Positions 1-6,850 of a DNA stretch of 7,002 nt are shown here, piece by piece. The translations under genes were made by a program, and so were the position numbers. Position 1 is the stretch's first letter. Each line of letters starts with the position of its first letter. Source of the DNA: JAWLFY01 sp041685355 (GTDB lineage: Bacteria > Planctomycetota > Planctomycetia > Pirellulales > Pirellulaceae); NCBI GenBank assembly GCA_041685355.1, contig JAWLFY010000214.1, positions 1 to 7,002 of the forward strand, written 5' to 3'. The notes under the pieces are model-generated. The model was not told the origin of the DNA, made no database searches, and saw only the letters and a list, made by a program, of their open reading frames with translations.

Positions 1-261
1 AGCTTGTCCGCGTTCGCTCGCATCCTCACTTCGGACATCGCAGCAATGCCTCCAAAACCTACGTTCTGGGCAGTTGCCACTAAAATCGCGGAACAACCGT
101 TTTTAGCAGGGCTTGCCGCTGCTCCGACGGCGATTCCGGAGCTTTCGTCGCTCGCTTTGCTCGCGGCTTGCCTGGTCACAGTGTTCTTTCGGGTCCGCCG
201 CCCGGCGATTTTCAGCCGACGGCTCGGAAACCGATCCGCGATGACGTGTTCCGCCGCGTGA
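1..261 (+). CDS. Partial open frame with a PEP-CTERM-like C-terminal segment
   Basis: The frame is open from the left edge of the window to a TGA at 259-261, so the true start may lie upstream; internal candidates are TTG at 4 and ATG at 46. I do not recognise the body of the protein. At roughly codons 45-68 it reads IPELSSLALL, then a short hydrophobic stretch (AACLVTVFF), then the basic group RVRR. That is the layout of a PEP-CTERM sorting signal (normally V/I-PEP-S-S-LALL, one membrane span, Arg cluster), the exosortase-dependent envelope tag common in planctomycetes. Two things are off: the core is PEL rather than PEP, and about 19 residues follow the Arg cluster, whereas these signals normally end the protein. 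Codon third positions look less G/C-biased than in the next gene. It may be the end of a surface protein, a frameshifted or decayed remnant, or a chance open frame. Confidence 0.3.
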   Translation, partial: SLSAFARILTSDIAAMPPKPTFWAVATKIAEQPFLAGLAAAPTAIPELSSLALLAACLVTVFFRVRRPAIFSRRLGNRSAMTCSAA

Positions 262-337
262 CGATCGGGTTGATGGTGAAAGGGGGTGGCGGTGATCGGG
301 TAAGATTCGGAGGCGAACCGTTGCCTTCGGAGATTTC

Positions 338-2098
338 ATGATGATGCTGACACGTCGAGCTTGGTTGACCCGTTCCGCGGGGGGGATTGCTGCCGCACCG
401 TTTTCGTGGATTCCGGTTTCGCGGGGGTGGGGACAAGAGGGATCGACGGTTGGTGGAGAATCGTCGGGGCAGGTCGCGACGGGGCGGCGTGGGGTGGCGG
501 CGACGGTGCATCCGCTGGCGACCGAGGCGGCGATCGAGACGATGCGCCGTGGGGGGAACGCGGCGGATGCGGCGGTCGCGGCGGGGCTGATGCTTGGCGT
601 GGTCGATGGCCACAATTCGGGGCTCGGCGGGGGGTGTTTCGTCTTGGCGCGGTCGGCGGACGGGCGGGTGTTGGCGATCGACGGCCGCGAGACGGCGCCG
701 GCGGCGGCGACGCCGCGGATGTATTTTCGCGATGGCGAGCCGGCACCGATGCTGAGCCGGACCGGGCCGCTCGCGTCGGGAGTTCCGGGGGCGGTCGCGG
801 CGTACCATCGGTTGTCGACCGAACTGGGGACGGGGCGATGGTCCGAGGCGTGTCGGGCCGCGGCGGAGGTGGCGGAGGAGGGGTTTCCGCTGCCGAGCGG
901 GTACGCGTCGCGATTGGCGTCGGTCGCCGAGGACGTGCGGCGGTTCGAGGCGTCGCGACAGGTTTTCTTGCACGATGACGGGGCACCGCTCGCCGCCGGC
1001 GAGCGGCTCGTGCAGCCGGATTTGGCGGGGACGTTGCGGGAGATCGCGGGGGGGCCGGATGCGTTTTATCGGGGCCGGTTCGCCGAGGCGGCCGAGCGTT
1101 GGATGCGGGCCAACGGGGGGATCCTGACCGCGGACGATTTTGGCCGATACCGGGCGGTCACGCGGCGGCCGGTCGAATCGGAGTTTCGGGGGAATCGTGT
1201 GATCGGGTTCCCGCCGCCGAGCAGCGGCGGGGTCCACGTCTCGCAAATCTTGGGAATGCTGGAGCGGTTCGACTTGGCGTCGATCGCCGCCGAATCGCCG
1301 GTCACGTATTACCACTTGGTCGCCGAGTCGATGCGTCGGGCGTTCGCCGACCGGGCGAAGTGGTTGGGGGATCCCGATTTCGCGAAGGTCCCGTTGGGGT
1401 TGGTCGACTCGGATTATCTCCGTGAGCGGGGCGCATCGATCCGGATCGATGCGGCGACGCCGGGGGTCGAGGCGGGAACGCCACCGCGGGCGGAAACGCG
1501 GGTGTTCGGTGGGGCCGAGCGGCACACGACGCATTTCACCGCGGCGGATGGGGAGGGGAACTGGGTCGCGATCACGGCGACGGTCAACACGACGCTCGGG
1601 TCGAAGGTGGTGATCCCGGGGACGGGGGTCGTGATGAACAACGAGATGGACGATTTCGCGATCGCCCCGGGGGTCCCAAACGCGTTCGGACTGTTGGGCA
1701 CCGAGGCGAACGCCCCGGACGCGGGGAAGCGTCCTCTCTCCAGTATGAGCCCGACGATCGTGACGCGAGACGGCGAGCCGGTGCTGAGCTGCGGCGCCGC
1801 GGGCGGGCCGCGGATCATTTCGGCGGCGGCGCAGATCGTGTTGGACGTGCTGGCGCTGCAGCGGGGACTCCCCGAAGCGATGGCGGCGGGGCGGGTGCAC
1901 CATCAGTGGCGTCCCGACGAGGTCCGCATCGAATCGCGGCTGGGGGAATCGGTCCAGACGGGTTTGACGGAGCTCGGTCATACCGTCCGTCGCGGCGGTT
2001 CGATCGGGACGGCTCAAGGGATCGCGCGGGATGCGGACGGCGTGTTGACCGCGGCATCCGAGCCGCGAGTAGACGACAGCCGTGCCGGGGCGTTTTGA
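338..2098 (+). CDS. ggt: Gamma-glutamyltransferase (glutathione hydrolase), Tat-exported
   Basis: This enzyme cleaves the gamma-glutamyl bond of glutathione and related compounds and passes the glutamyl group to water or an amino acid; in bacteria it acts in the periplasm. The 586 residues match the E. coli enzyme (580) in length. The N-terminus has a twin-arginine signal (TRRAWL at 5-10) followed by a short Ala/Gly-rich hydrophobic stretch, so export of folded protein by Tat is likely. By alignment from memory with E. coli GGT, the autoprocessing nucleophile is Thr397 in HTTHF (E. coli Thr391). Other pocket residues are Arg117 (Arg114), Thr415 and Asn417 (Thr409, Asn411), Glu436 in place of Gln430, Asp439 (Asp433), Ser468-Ser469 (Ser462-463) and Gly489-Gly490 (Gly483-484). 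Cleavage before Thr397 would give a heavy chain and a light chain of 190 residues. A lid-loop segment of E. coli type follows Asp439, with Phe450 where E. coli has Tyr444. The ATG at 338 is preceded by GGAG at 329-332, spacing 5. The gene stands alone. Confidence 0.95.
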   Translation: MMMLTRRAWLTRSAGGIAAAPFSWIPVSRGWGQEGSTVGGESSGQVATGRRGVAATVHPLATEAAIETMRRGGNAADAAVAAGLMLGVVDGHNSGLGGGCFVLARSADGRVLAIDGRETAPAAATPRMYFRDGEPAPMLSRTGPLASGVPGAVAAYHRLSTELGTGRWSEACRAAAEVAEEGFPLPSGYASRLASVAEDVRRFEASRQVFLHDDGAPLAAGERLVQPDLAGTLREIAGGPDAFYRGRFAEAAERWMRANGGILTADDFGRYRAVTRRPVESEFRGNRVIGFPPPSSGGVHVSQILGMLERFDLASIAAESPVTYYHLVAESMRRAFADRAKWLGDPDFAKVPLGLVDSDYLRERGASIRIDAATPGVEAGTPPRAETRVFGGAERHTTHFTAADGEGNWVAITATVNTTLGSKVVIPGTGVVMNNEMDDFAIAPGVPNAFGLLGTEANAPDAGKRPLSSMSPTIVTRDGEPVLSCGAAGGPRIISAAAQIVLDVLALQRGLPEAMAAGRVHHQWRPDEVRIESRLGESVQTGLTELGHTVRRGGSIGTAQGIARDADGVLTAASEPRVDDSRAGAF

Positions 2099-2155
2099 GT
2101 CGAGCGGCGTTGCGGGGATGTATCGAAGCGTTAACAATCGTGGCGGAAACCCGAA

Positions 2156-2283
2156 TGCCTATCCGAAAAGGCGTCCGACACTTTGTCGATTTCCAGCTGA
2201 CATTGCGTGAAACGGCTTTTCCGCGTCCTGGGGTGACGACCGGCTCGCTCCAAGAGAGGGGCGGCCCCCTTTTCGGATAGGCA
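2156..2283. repeat. 128-bp element with perfect 16-bp terminal inverted repeats (MITE-like or large hairpin)
   Basis: TGCCTATCCGAAAAGG at 2156-2171 is repeated exactly in reverse complement at 2268-2283 (CCTTTTCGGATAGGCA). Inside the perfect arms the pairing continues imperfectly for about 18 more positions, with roughly half matching, including a run CCG/CGG at 2175-2177 and 2262-2264. The loop between the perfect arms is 96 bp and has no convincing ORF. No target-site duplication is visible in the immediate flanks, and no other copy of the arm occurs in this window. The element fills most of the 231-bp gap between ggt and fthC, beginning 57 bp after the ggt stop and ending 46 bp before the fthC start. 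Possible readings are a non-autonomous MITE, an intergenic repeat family of this genome, or an RNA hairpin separating two transcripts. It is not a classic rho-independent terminator: the loop is too long and no T-run follows the stem. Confidence 0.6.
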
Positions 2284-2317
2284 GTGAGAGCCGATCGAAC
2301 GAACCATCGAACACCGC

Positions 2318-2324
2318 AGGAAGG
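2318..2324 (+). promoter_or_regulatory. Shine-Dalgarno site that fixes the GTG start of fthC
   Basis: AGGAAGG at 2318-2324 lies 5 nt before the GTG at 2330. It is the best ribosome-binding match among the plus-strand genes here and supports GTG over any internal start, since residues 8-25 already resemble the family's basic N-terminal helix. Confidence 0.7.
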
Positions 2325-2329
2325 CCCCC

Positions 2330-2941
2330 GTGACCGCATCCCCCTCCCTCTCGGAAAGAAAGCGGGCGATCCGCGAAGCCGCCCACGAGGCACGACGAGC
2401 TCAGCCGGACAAGGACGACGTCAGCCGCCGGATCACGGATCGGGTGGCGGGTTTGGCGGAGTACCAGCGGGCGTCGTGCGTGATGTGGTACGTCGACGTG
2501 CGGGCGGAGGTGCGGACGCGTCACGCGTTGCCCGCGGCGCTCGCGAGCGGCAAGAAGACGGTGATCCCGTATTGTGTCGACGGCGAACTCGAGCTTTTCC
2601 ATTTGGAGTCGATCGACGAGTTGGAAGAGGGGATGTACCGGATCTTGGAGCCGCGGGCGGAGCTTCGCGAGGTTTCGGAGAAGCGGGTCGGGGTGGAGGA
2701 GCTCGATCTGATCTTGGTCCCGGGGGTAGCGTTCGACGCGCGTGGGGGCCGGACCGGCCACGGCAAGGGTTACTACGACAAGTTGCTCGAGAACGCGAAG
2801 CCGGAAACGCCGTTGGTGGCGTTGGCGTTCGATTGTCAAATGTTCGACGAGATCCCGATGCAGGATCACGACATCTACATGGACAAGGTCGTCACCGAGA
2901 GCGAAGTTCACACCGGCATCGGCCGAGCCAATCATGGATGA
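2330..2941 (+). CDS. fthC: 5-formyltetrahydrofolate cyclo-ligase (methenyl-THF synthetase)
   Basis: This cytosolic enzyme uses ATP to convert 5-formyltetrahydrofolate to 5,10-methenyltetrahydrofolate, returning a storage or inhibitory folate to the active C1 pool. The 203 residues are typical for the family. The N-terminal basic helix (about 8-25, ERKRAIREAAHEARRA) matches the usual K-x-x-x-R opening. Glu61 in the AEVRT stretch corresponds to the conserved substrate-side Glu. Residues 131-150 carry the family signature, PGVAFD followed by a Gly/Arg-rich loop and GHGKGYYD, the nucleotide-phosphate-binding loop, and appear intact. Near the C-terminus are the usual IP (175-176), HD (180-181) and VVTE (187-190) elements. 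It begins at GTG with a strong ribosome-binding site. It overlaps the start of ftr by 8 bp, so the two genes should be co-translated. Some members of this family are paralogues with other roles; the complete signature argues for the canonical activity, but a role tuned to the methanopterin branch cannot be excluded. Confidence 0.93.
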   Translation: MTASPSLSERKRAIREAAHEARRAQPDKDDVSRRITDRVAGLAEYQRASCVMWYVDVRAEVRTRHALPAALASGKKTVIPYCVDGELELFHLESIDELEEGMYRILEPRAELREVSEKRVGVEELDLILVPGVAFDARGGRTGHGKGYYDKLLENAKPETPLVALAFDCQMFDEIPMQDHDIYMDKVVTESEVHTGIGRANHG

Positions 2942-3884
2942 TCCGGGACGAATCGAGCGGTTGAAGCGGCTGATCGACGACACGTACGCCGAGGGCTTTC
3001 GCAGCCTGTTCGGGGAGGTGTTGATCACGGCCCGGGACGAGCGTTGGTTGGGGCATTGTCTCCACGCGGTCACCGGTCACGCTTCGAGTACGGTCATGTG
3101 TGATTGTGAGGCGGGGGTGTCGCGTCGATGGGACGGTTCGGAAACGCCGGACGGCCGGATCGGTGCGAGCGTCCAGTTCCACGTGCCGCGGTTTCGCAAA
3201 GACCGCGTGGAGCACCTGGAACGGGTGATGATGGCGCGGATCAGCCAGAACGTTTTGACATGTCCCACCGCGCGGTGTTTCAACCTGGTCGAAAGTGACG
3301 ACCACTTTCAGCTCGGCCGAAAAATCGCCTATTTCGGCGACCGGCATCAGTTCCGCGACGAGCGTTATGGCAGGAAGGGGTGGGTGATCCCGATTTTGGC
3401 TGGCGAGTTTTTTCTGTCGCGTCGGTTCGGATATCGCGACGGGGTGATGGGTGGCAACTTGTGGTTTTTCGGCCCGGACGAGGCGACGGCGCTCGACGCG
3501 GCCGAGCGGGCGGCGGCCGCCGCCGAAGCGTCCGCGGACGTGATCACGACGTTTCCCGGAGGGATCGCCGCGAGCGGTTCGAAGGCGGGGAGCAGTTACG
3601 ACTTCACGTTCGCGTCGACGTACGCGGAGTTTTGTCCGACGTTGAAGGAGAAGCTGGGGGAACGATCAAAGGTGCCTGACGGCGTCGGCAGCATCATGGA
3701 GTTGATCCTGAACGGCCGCGACTTGGCGGCGTTGGAAGCGGCGACTCGGCGGGCGATGTTGGCCGCGGCGGAGACCGAGGGCTTGATCCGGATCAGCGCC
3801 GGGAACTACGGCGGCCGGCTCGGCAAGTCGTTCATTCATTTGCACCCGTTGCTCGATCCCGATACGTCTCCGCCATCGTCGTGA
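2934..3884 (+). CDS. ftr: Formylmethanofuran--tetrahydromethanopterin N-formyltransferase (FhcD subunit type)
   Basis: Ftr moves a formyl group between tetrahydromethanopterin and methanofuran (or its bacterial analogue). In bacteria it is the D subunit of the Fhc formyltransferase/hydrolase complex, which releases formate in formaldehyde oxidation. The 316 residues match the family's size of about 300. Recognisable conserved stretches, in order, are DDTYAEGF (15-22), CEAG (58-61), TPDGRIG (71-77), QNVLTCPTA (105-113), IPILAGEF (152-159), GGNL (173-176), FPGG (207-210), SGSK (214-217), FCPTL (233-237) and ISAGNYGGRLG (287-297). Both lobes are therefore present. The ATG at 2934 was chosen because it sits about 14 residues before the first conserved block; an in-frame extension back to 2742 would only translate fthC in another frame. 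No strong Shine-Dalgarno precedes it, consistent with coupling to fthC. The last 17 residues (after GRLGKS) lie in DNA that also encodes the end of the convergent WYL gene. FhcA, FhcB and FhcC partners are not in the window. Confidence 0.95.
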   Translation: MDDPGRIERLKRLIDDTYAEGFRSLFGEVLITARDERWLGHCLHAVTGHASSTVMCDCEAGVSRRWDGSETPDGRIGASVQFHVPRFRKDRVEHLERVMMARISQNVLTCPTARCFNLVESDDHFQLGRKIAYFGDRHQFRDERYGRKGWVIPILAGEFFLSRRFGYRDGVMGGNLWFFGPDEATALDAAERAAAAAEASADVITTFPGGIAASGSKAGSSYDFTFASTYAEFCPTLKEKLGERSKVPDGVGSIMELILNGRDLAALEAATRRAMLAAAETEGLIRISAGNYGGRLGKSFIHLHPLLDPDTSPPSS

Positions 3885-4866
3885 CGGCGTCGCGAACGGC
3901 GTCGCGGAAGCTGGCGGGTTCGAGGACTTCGGCATCGACGCCGAGCGAGAGGACTTTGGGGAGCAGTTCGCGGGGGTGCGAGGCGGGGACGGTGAGCACG
4001 GCCGCCCCGTCGCGTTCGTCGTCGAGTTGCTGTTCCGGGTGCCAAGGGTCTTCGCGGATCCAGGCGGCGGCGCGGCGTCCGAGCCGAATCCGCACGGGGG
4101 TCGGGGAGTCGCCTGAGAAGATCCCGATCGATTGGCCGAGATGTTTCGACAGGTCGATGTCGGGGTCGGGTTTGAAGTAGACGTCGAGTGCCGTGGCGTG
4201 TCGGAAGCGGTCGAGTTTCCAGTGACGGAGCCGATCCTTCGGGTCGTCGATCTCGACGGCCGCCGCGACGACGTAGATGCTGCTCTGGTAGACCGCCAAC
4301 CCGTACGGTTCGATGCGGCGGGTGGATGCCGGTTTGCCGACCGGTTCGTACTCGATCTCCAGGACGCGATGTTCGAGGACCGCCCGGTTGATCGTTTTGA
4401 GCATCCCTTCTTGGCGTTCGTAGGTCTTGCTCGGGGTGCCGAAGACGTGAAGCGTTTTGCGGTACCGTTCGTAGTGATCGAACACGCCGTCGGGGATCGC
4501 CTCACGGACCTTGTTCCAGAACGTCTCGATGCCCCGCCAGTACTGGGTCCCGAGCAGGGGGTAGAGGAGTTCGCGGCCGATCGACAGCGAGATCAATTCG
4601 GTCGCCGAGACGCCGATCTCGTGGACGCTCCGGTTGTGGCGTCCGAGCTTATAGATCCGCCCGCGATCGAGCGTTTCGGTACGGATGTCGAAACCGGCCG
4701 ACTGGAGCGCCTCCATGTCGCGACGGATCGTCCGCGTGTGCAGTTTGGTCAGCCCGAGATCGCCGACCAGGTCATCGCGAAGTTCGTCAAGTGTGCGGCC
4801 GAAGCGGGAATACTCTAGTAGCTGCAGCAGTTTGTGCTGCCGGATCAGTTGTTCGTTGCGGGCCAA
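3832..4866 (-). CDS. WYL-domain transcriptional regulator (YafY type)
   Basis: This is a 344-residue protein with the layout of YafY/PafC-like regulators. Residues about 5-75 form an N-terminal winged helix-turn-helix (LLQLLEYSRFGRTLDELRDDL, then TRTIRRDMEAL at 44-54, a typical recognition-helix motif, then a wing ending RIYKL). A helical linker follows. About 165-225 is the WYL domain: RVLEIEYEP, RRIEPYGLAVYQSSIYVVAA and RHWKLDRF, where IYV replaces the literal W-Y-L. A WCX-like C-terminal extension (about 255-330) ends the protein. WYL domains are thought to sense nucleic-acid or nucleotide ligands, and many such proteins act in DNA-damage or defence control; the target here is unknown. The start is TTG, supported by GAGGG 6 nt upstream and the lack of an ATG nearby. 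It lies 34 bp downstream of the membrane-protein gene on the same strand and its end overlaps ftr by 53 bp in convergent orientation. Confidence 0.9.
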   Translation of the reverse strand: MARNEQLIRQHKLLQLLEYSRFGRTLDELRDDLVGDLGLTKLHTRTIRRDMEALQSAGFDIRTETLDRGRIYKLGRHNRSVHEIGVSATELISLSIGRELLYPLLGTQYWRGIETFWNKVREAIPDGVFDHYERYRKTLHVFGTPSKTYERQEGMLKTINRAVLEHRVLEIEYEPVGKPASTRRIEPYGLAVYQSSIYVVAAAVEIDDPKDRLRHWKLDRFRHATALDVYFKPDPDIDLSKHLGQSIGIFSGDSPTPVRIRLGRRAAAWIREDPWHPEQQLDDERDGAAVLTVPASHPRELLPKVLSLGVDAEVLEPASFRDAVRDAVTTMAETYRDRATGANE

Positions 4867-4872
4867 CGGAAA

Positions 4873-4877
4873 CCCTC
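4873..4877 (-). promoter_or_regulatory. Shine-Dalgarno site for the TTG start of the WYL regulator
   Basis: On the minus strand GAGGG occupies 4877-4873, with 6 nt before the TTG at 4866-4864. It decides the choice of this rare start codon. Confidence 0.6.
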
Positions 4878-4900
4878 GGGGTGAACGCTTGGGGAGAAGG

Positions 4901-6823
4901 TCAACCGCCGAAATTGTCCTCCGCGGCGTCCGAATCGGGAACCACCCGGCCGGAAAGCTGGCAGACGACGACGGGTTCGTACGGGTCGGCGTAGGCGACG
5001 GAGATCGAGATGCCGGGGGGCCGCGGCCAAGTCGTGGGACCGTCGCCCCATGCCCCGAAACGAGAGCGATCGATGACGAGATAGCGAGCGCCGAGCAGCC
5101 AGAGTTCCTGGATCGTTTCGGGCGAGGGAAATTCGCGGGCCGCGACCCGGAGTTGTCGGTACCGAGGGGGAAAAAACCCGGAGTAGCCGTTCACGATCGG
5201 CCGCCGGAAGTGCAGGGACCTGACCATCAACCGAGTGGTCGGAGCGTAATCCGCCGTGGTTCCGCTTTGCGGCATCGGCAGCCCGGCGACGACCGAACCG
5301 GGGGGGGTGTGATGCCGCAGCCATGTCGACCAGGCGGTCGGGGATTTCAAGTCGCGGACGTCTTCAAGGGGCCTCGGTGCCGGCCAGGTGCTGATGACCG
5401 CGAGCGCCGACGCGAACAGGCATCCCGCGGCCGCCCATCGCCGCCGTTGGCGGTTCGACGGATCGAACCAAGCGTGAACTCGGCCGAGGCCTTCGATCGC
5501 CAGGAAAGTCATCGCGATTTGGACAAACAGGGCGAACCGGAACGGGGTGCGGATCAGGCCGAGGGGCGTGAATCGATCGCCCAGCCAGTCCCAGGGGACG
5601 AACCCGAACAAGGAGACGCGGGGGCCGAGCGACGCGACGGCGGCGACGACGGCGAGCGTCGCGCAAAAGCCGATCCAGCGGGACCGTCCGCGATCGACCG
5701 AACGGTTGCGGTCCGCTTCGGCCCCGTCCCGCGTTGTTCGCCGCGGGCCGGGCAGGAGCACGCCGAGCACGCCGAGCAGGGCGAGCGTGGTGATGGCGAT
5801 CCCGGCCCCCAGGTCGCGTGATCGCGGCCGAAGCCCAGACCGAGGCCGTTCAGGCGTGGTTCGCGATCTCGACGGCGGCTCCTCCCGAGCCGCCTCCGAG
5901 TTGCGATACCAACTTGGGGGCGAGGGAAGGTAATCGGAAGGGCGGGCGGAGAAGGAGCGTACCCACTCGGTCGGTCGCGGGGACGCGGTCGCGTTCAAGA
6001 ATCGAACCTGCGCCACCAGTAACGGCGAGACCGCGGCGGTGGCGACGACCACCGCAAGGGGAAGATGAGCGAAGGCGGCATAGCGACGGGGTTGAGGCCC
6101 GGGCTCTTCGTGGGTGGGGTTCGGCCACAGCAGGATCAGAAACGGGGGCGCGAGGATGACCAGGAACAGGCCGTAGTAGTTGCACGCGGCGTAGCAACCG
6201 GCCGCGGCGATACCGAGGAGCACCGCGGGGGTGACGGCGGGACCACGGCCGAGAAGACGGGTCGCGTGGATGACCGCGAGCGGTCCCCAGGCCGCGGTCA
6301 GTTGGAGCACGCCGAGTTCGGCCCAGACGAACGGGAGTTGCAGGAACAGAATGCCAGCGAGGATCGCCAACCAGCGGCCGTGGTCGAGGGAAGCGACGAT
6401 TCGGCGGGCGAGCACCGCGGTGAGAGCTAGCTGAAACGCCAGGTAGACGTTGTAGGCGGGTACCGGACCGAACGACCAAACCAGTGGGGCGACGACGAGT
6501 GTCGTCGGCTGCATCTCGGAAAACGTGAACGCACCCGGTTCCGGATAGAAGATCGGGGCGTGCCAGTAGTCGCGAAAACCGCTGGCCGCTTGGGTCGCGT
6601 TCCAGCCGACGGTCCAGACATTCAGGAGGGGAACCGTGGGGGAACGTTCGTCTCCGCGAGGGATCGAGTCTCCGATCGATATCGGGTTACCCCAGATTTG
6701 GACGCACGCGAGGACAAACCATGCGGCGCACTCGGCCGCGACGCGGACGACGGCTCGGGTCGGCCTCCGCCATCCGCCGGGGCGGAAACGGGCCGCTTCG
6801 CGGATCGATCGAGGCGTATTCAT
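4901..6823 (-). CDS. Multi-pass membrane protein, GT-C glycosyltransferase-like architecture, family not identified
   Basis: The protein has 640 residues from the ATG at 6823. About ten hydrophobic segments can be seen (near residues 27-43, 107-140, 149-166, 168-190, 197-232, 252-271, 340-358, 384-401, 426-445 and 463-479), followed by a soluble C-terminal domain of about 160 residues. The first long loop contains GDSIPRGDE, then an aromatic-rich stretch with APIFYPEPGAF, and the next span opens with a PAYN motif. Acidic residues in the first extracytoplasmic loop, a FYP motif and an AYN-containing second helix are typical of GT-C-fold, polyprenyl-phosphate-sugar-dependent transferases and YfhO-like proteins. 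I cannot name the family. Two Arg-rich hydrophilic loops (about 299-337 and 358-383) are probably cytoplasmic. A start at TTG 6850 adds 9 residues and has AGAGGA upstream, but only 3 nt away; an in-frame TAG directly precedes that TTG. Alternative roles are a lipid or exopolysaccharide sugar transferase or an unrelated membrane protein. Confidence 0.75.
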   Translation of the reverse strand: MNTPRSIREAARFRPGGWRRPTRAVVRVAAECAAWFVLACVQIWGNPISIGDSIPRGDERSPTVPLLNVWTVGWNATQAASGFRDYWHAPIFYPEPGAFTFSEMQPTTLVVAPLVWSFGPVPAYNVYLAFQLALTAVLARRIVASLDHGRWLAILAGILFLQLPFVWAELGVLQLTAAWGPLAVIHATRLLGRGPAVTPAVLLGIAAAGCYAACNYYGLFLVILAPPFLILLWPNPTHEEPGPQPRRYAAFAHLPLAVVVATAAVSPLLVAQVRFLNATASPRPTEWVRSFSARPSDYLPSPPSWYRNSEAAREEPPSRSRTTPERPRSGLRPRSRDLGAGIAITTLALLGVLGVLLPGPRRTTRDGAEADRNRSVDRGRSRWIGFCATLAVVAAVASLGPRVSLFGFVPWDWLGDRFTPLGLIRTPFRFALFVQIAMTFLAIEGLGRVHAWFDPSNRQRRRWAAAGCLFASALAVISTWPAPRPLEDVRDLKSPTAWSTWLRHHTPPGSVVAGLPMPQSGTTADYAPTTRLMVRSLHFRRPIVNGYSGFFPPRYRQLRVAAREFPSPETIQELWLLGARYLVIDRSRFGAWGDGPTTWPRPPGISISVAYADPYEPVVVCQLSGRVVPDSDAAEDNFGG

Positions 6824-6850
6824 ACCGGCGGAGGGGACCACCCTTTCCAA

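Noticed and set aside
270..306. TTGATG and TAAGAT as a promoter for ggt
   Set aside because: The spacing between the hexamers is about 25 bp, too long for a sigma-70 promoter, and both matches are partial.
986..1006. Perfect 21-bp palindrome (10-bp arms, 1-nt centre) inside ggt
   Set aside because: It lies in an in-frame Ala/Gly/Leu/Glu-coding stretch of very high GC, where such palindromes arise easily; nothing links it to regulation.
212..2137. A 641-codon open frame on the minus strand antisense to ggt
   Set aside because: It mirrors the high-GC codon pattern of ggt, is extremely Arg/Pro-rich, and has no recognisable domain; a shadow of the real gene.
2156..2283. Rho-independent terminator after ggt
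   Set aside because: The inverted arms are 96 bp apart and no T-run follows the downstream arm, so the structure does not fit a simple intrinsic terminator.
2742..2933. N-terminal extension of ftr by 64 codons
   Set aside because: It would be Arg/Ser/Thr-rich sequence overlapping fthC out of frame, and the Ftr family begins close to the ATG at 2934.
4132..4818. A 228-codon plus-strand frame antisense to the WYL gene
   Set aside because: Its Asp/Val/Arg-rich sequence is the usual reverse-strand shadow of a high-GC gene; the minus strand has clear HTH and WYL motifs.
4685..5821. Long plus-strand open frame across the minus-strand membrane protein and WYL start
   Set aside because: The composition is Arg/Gly/Asp-rich with no hydrophobic core, and it lies antisense to two well-supported genes.
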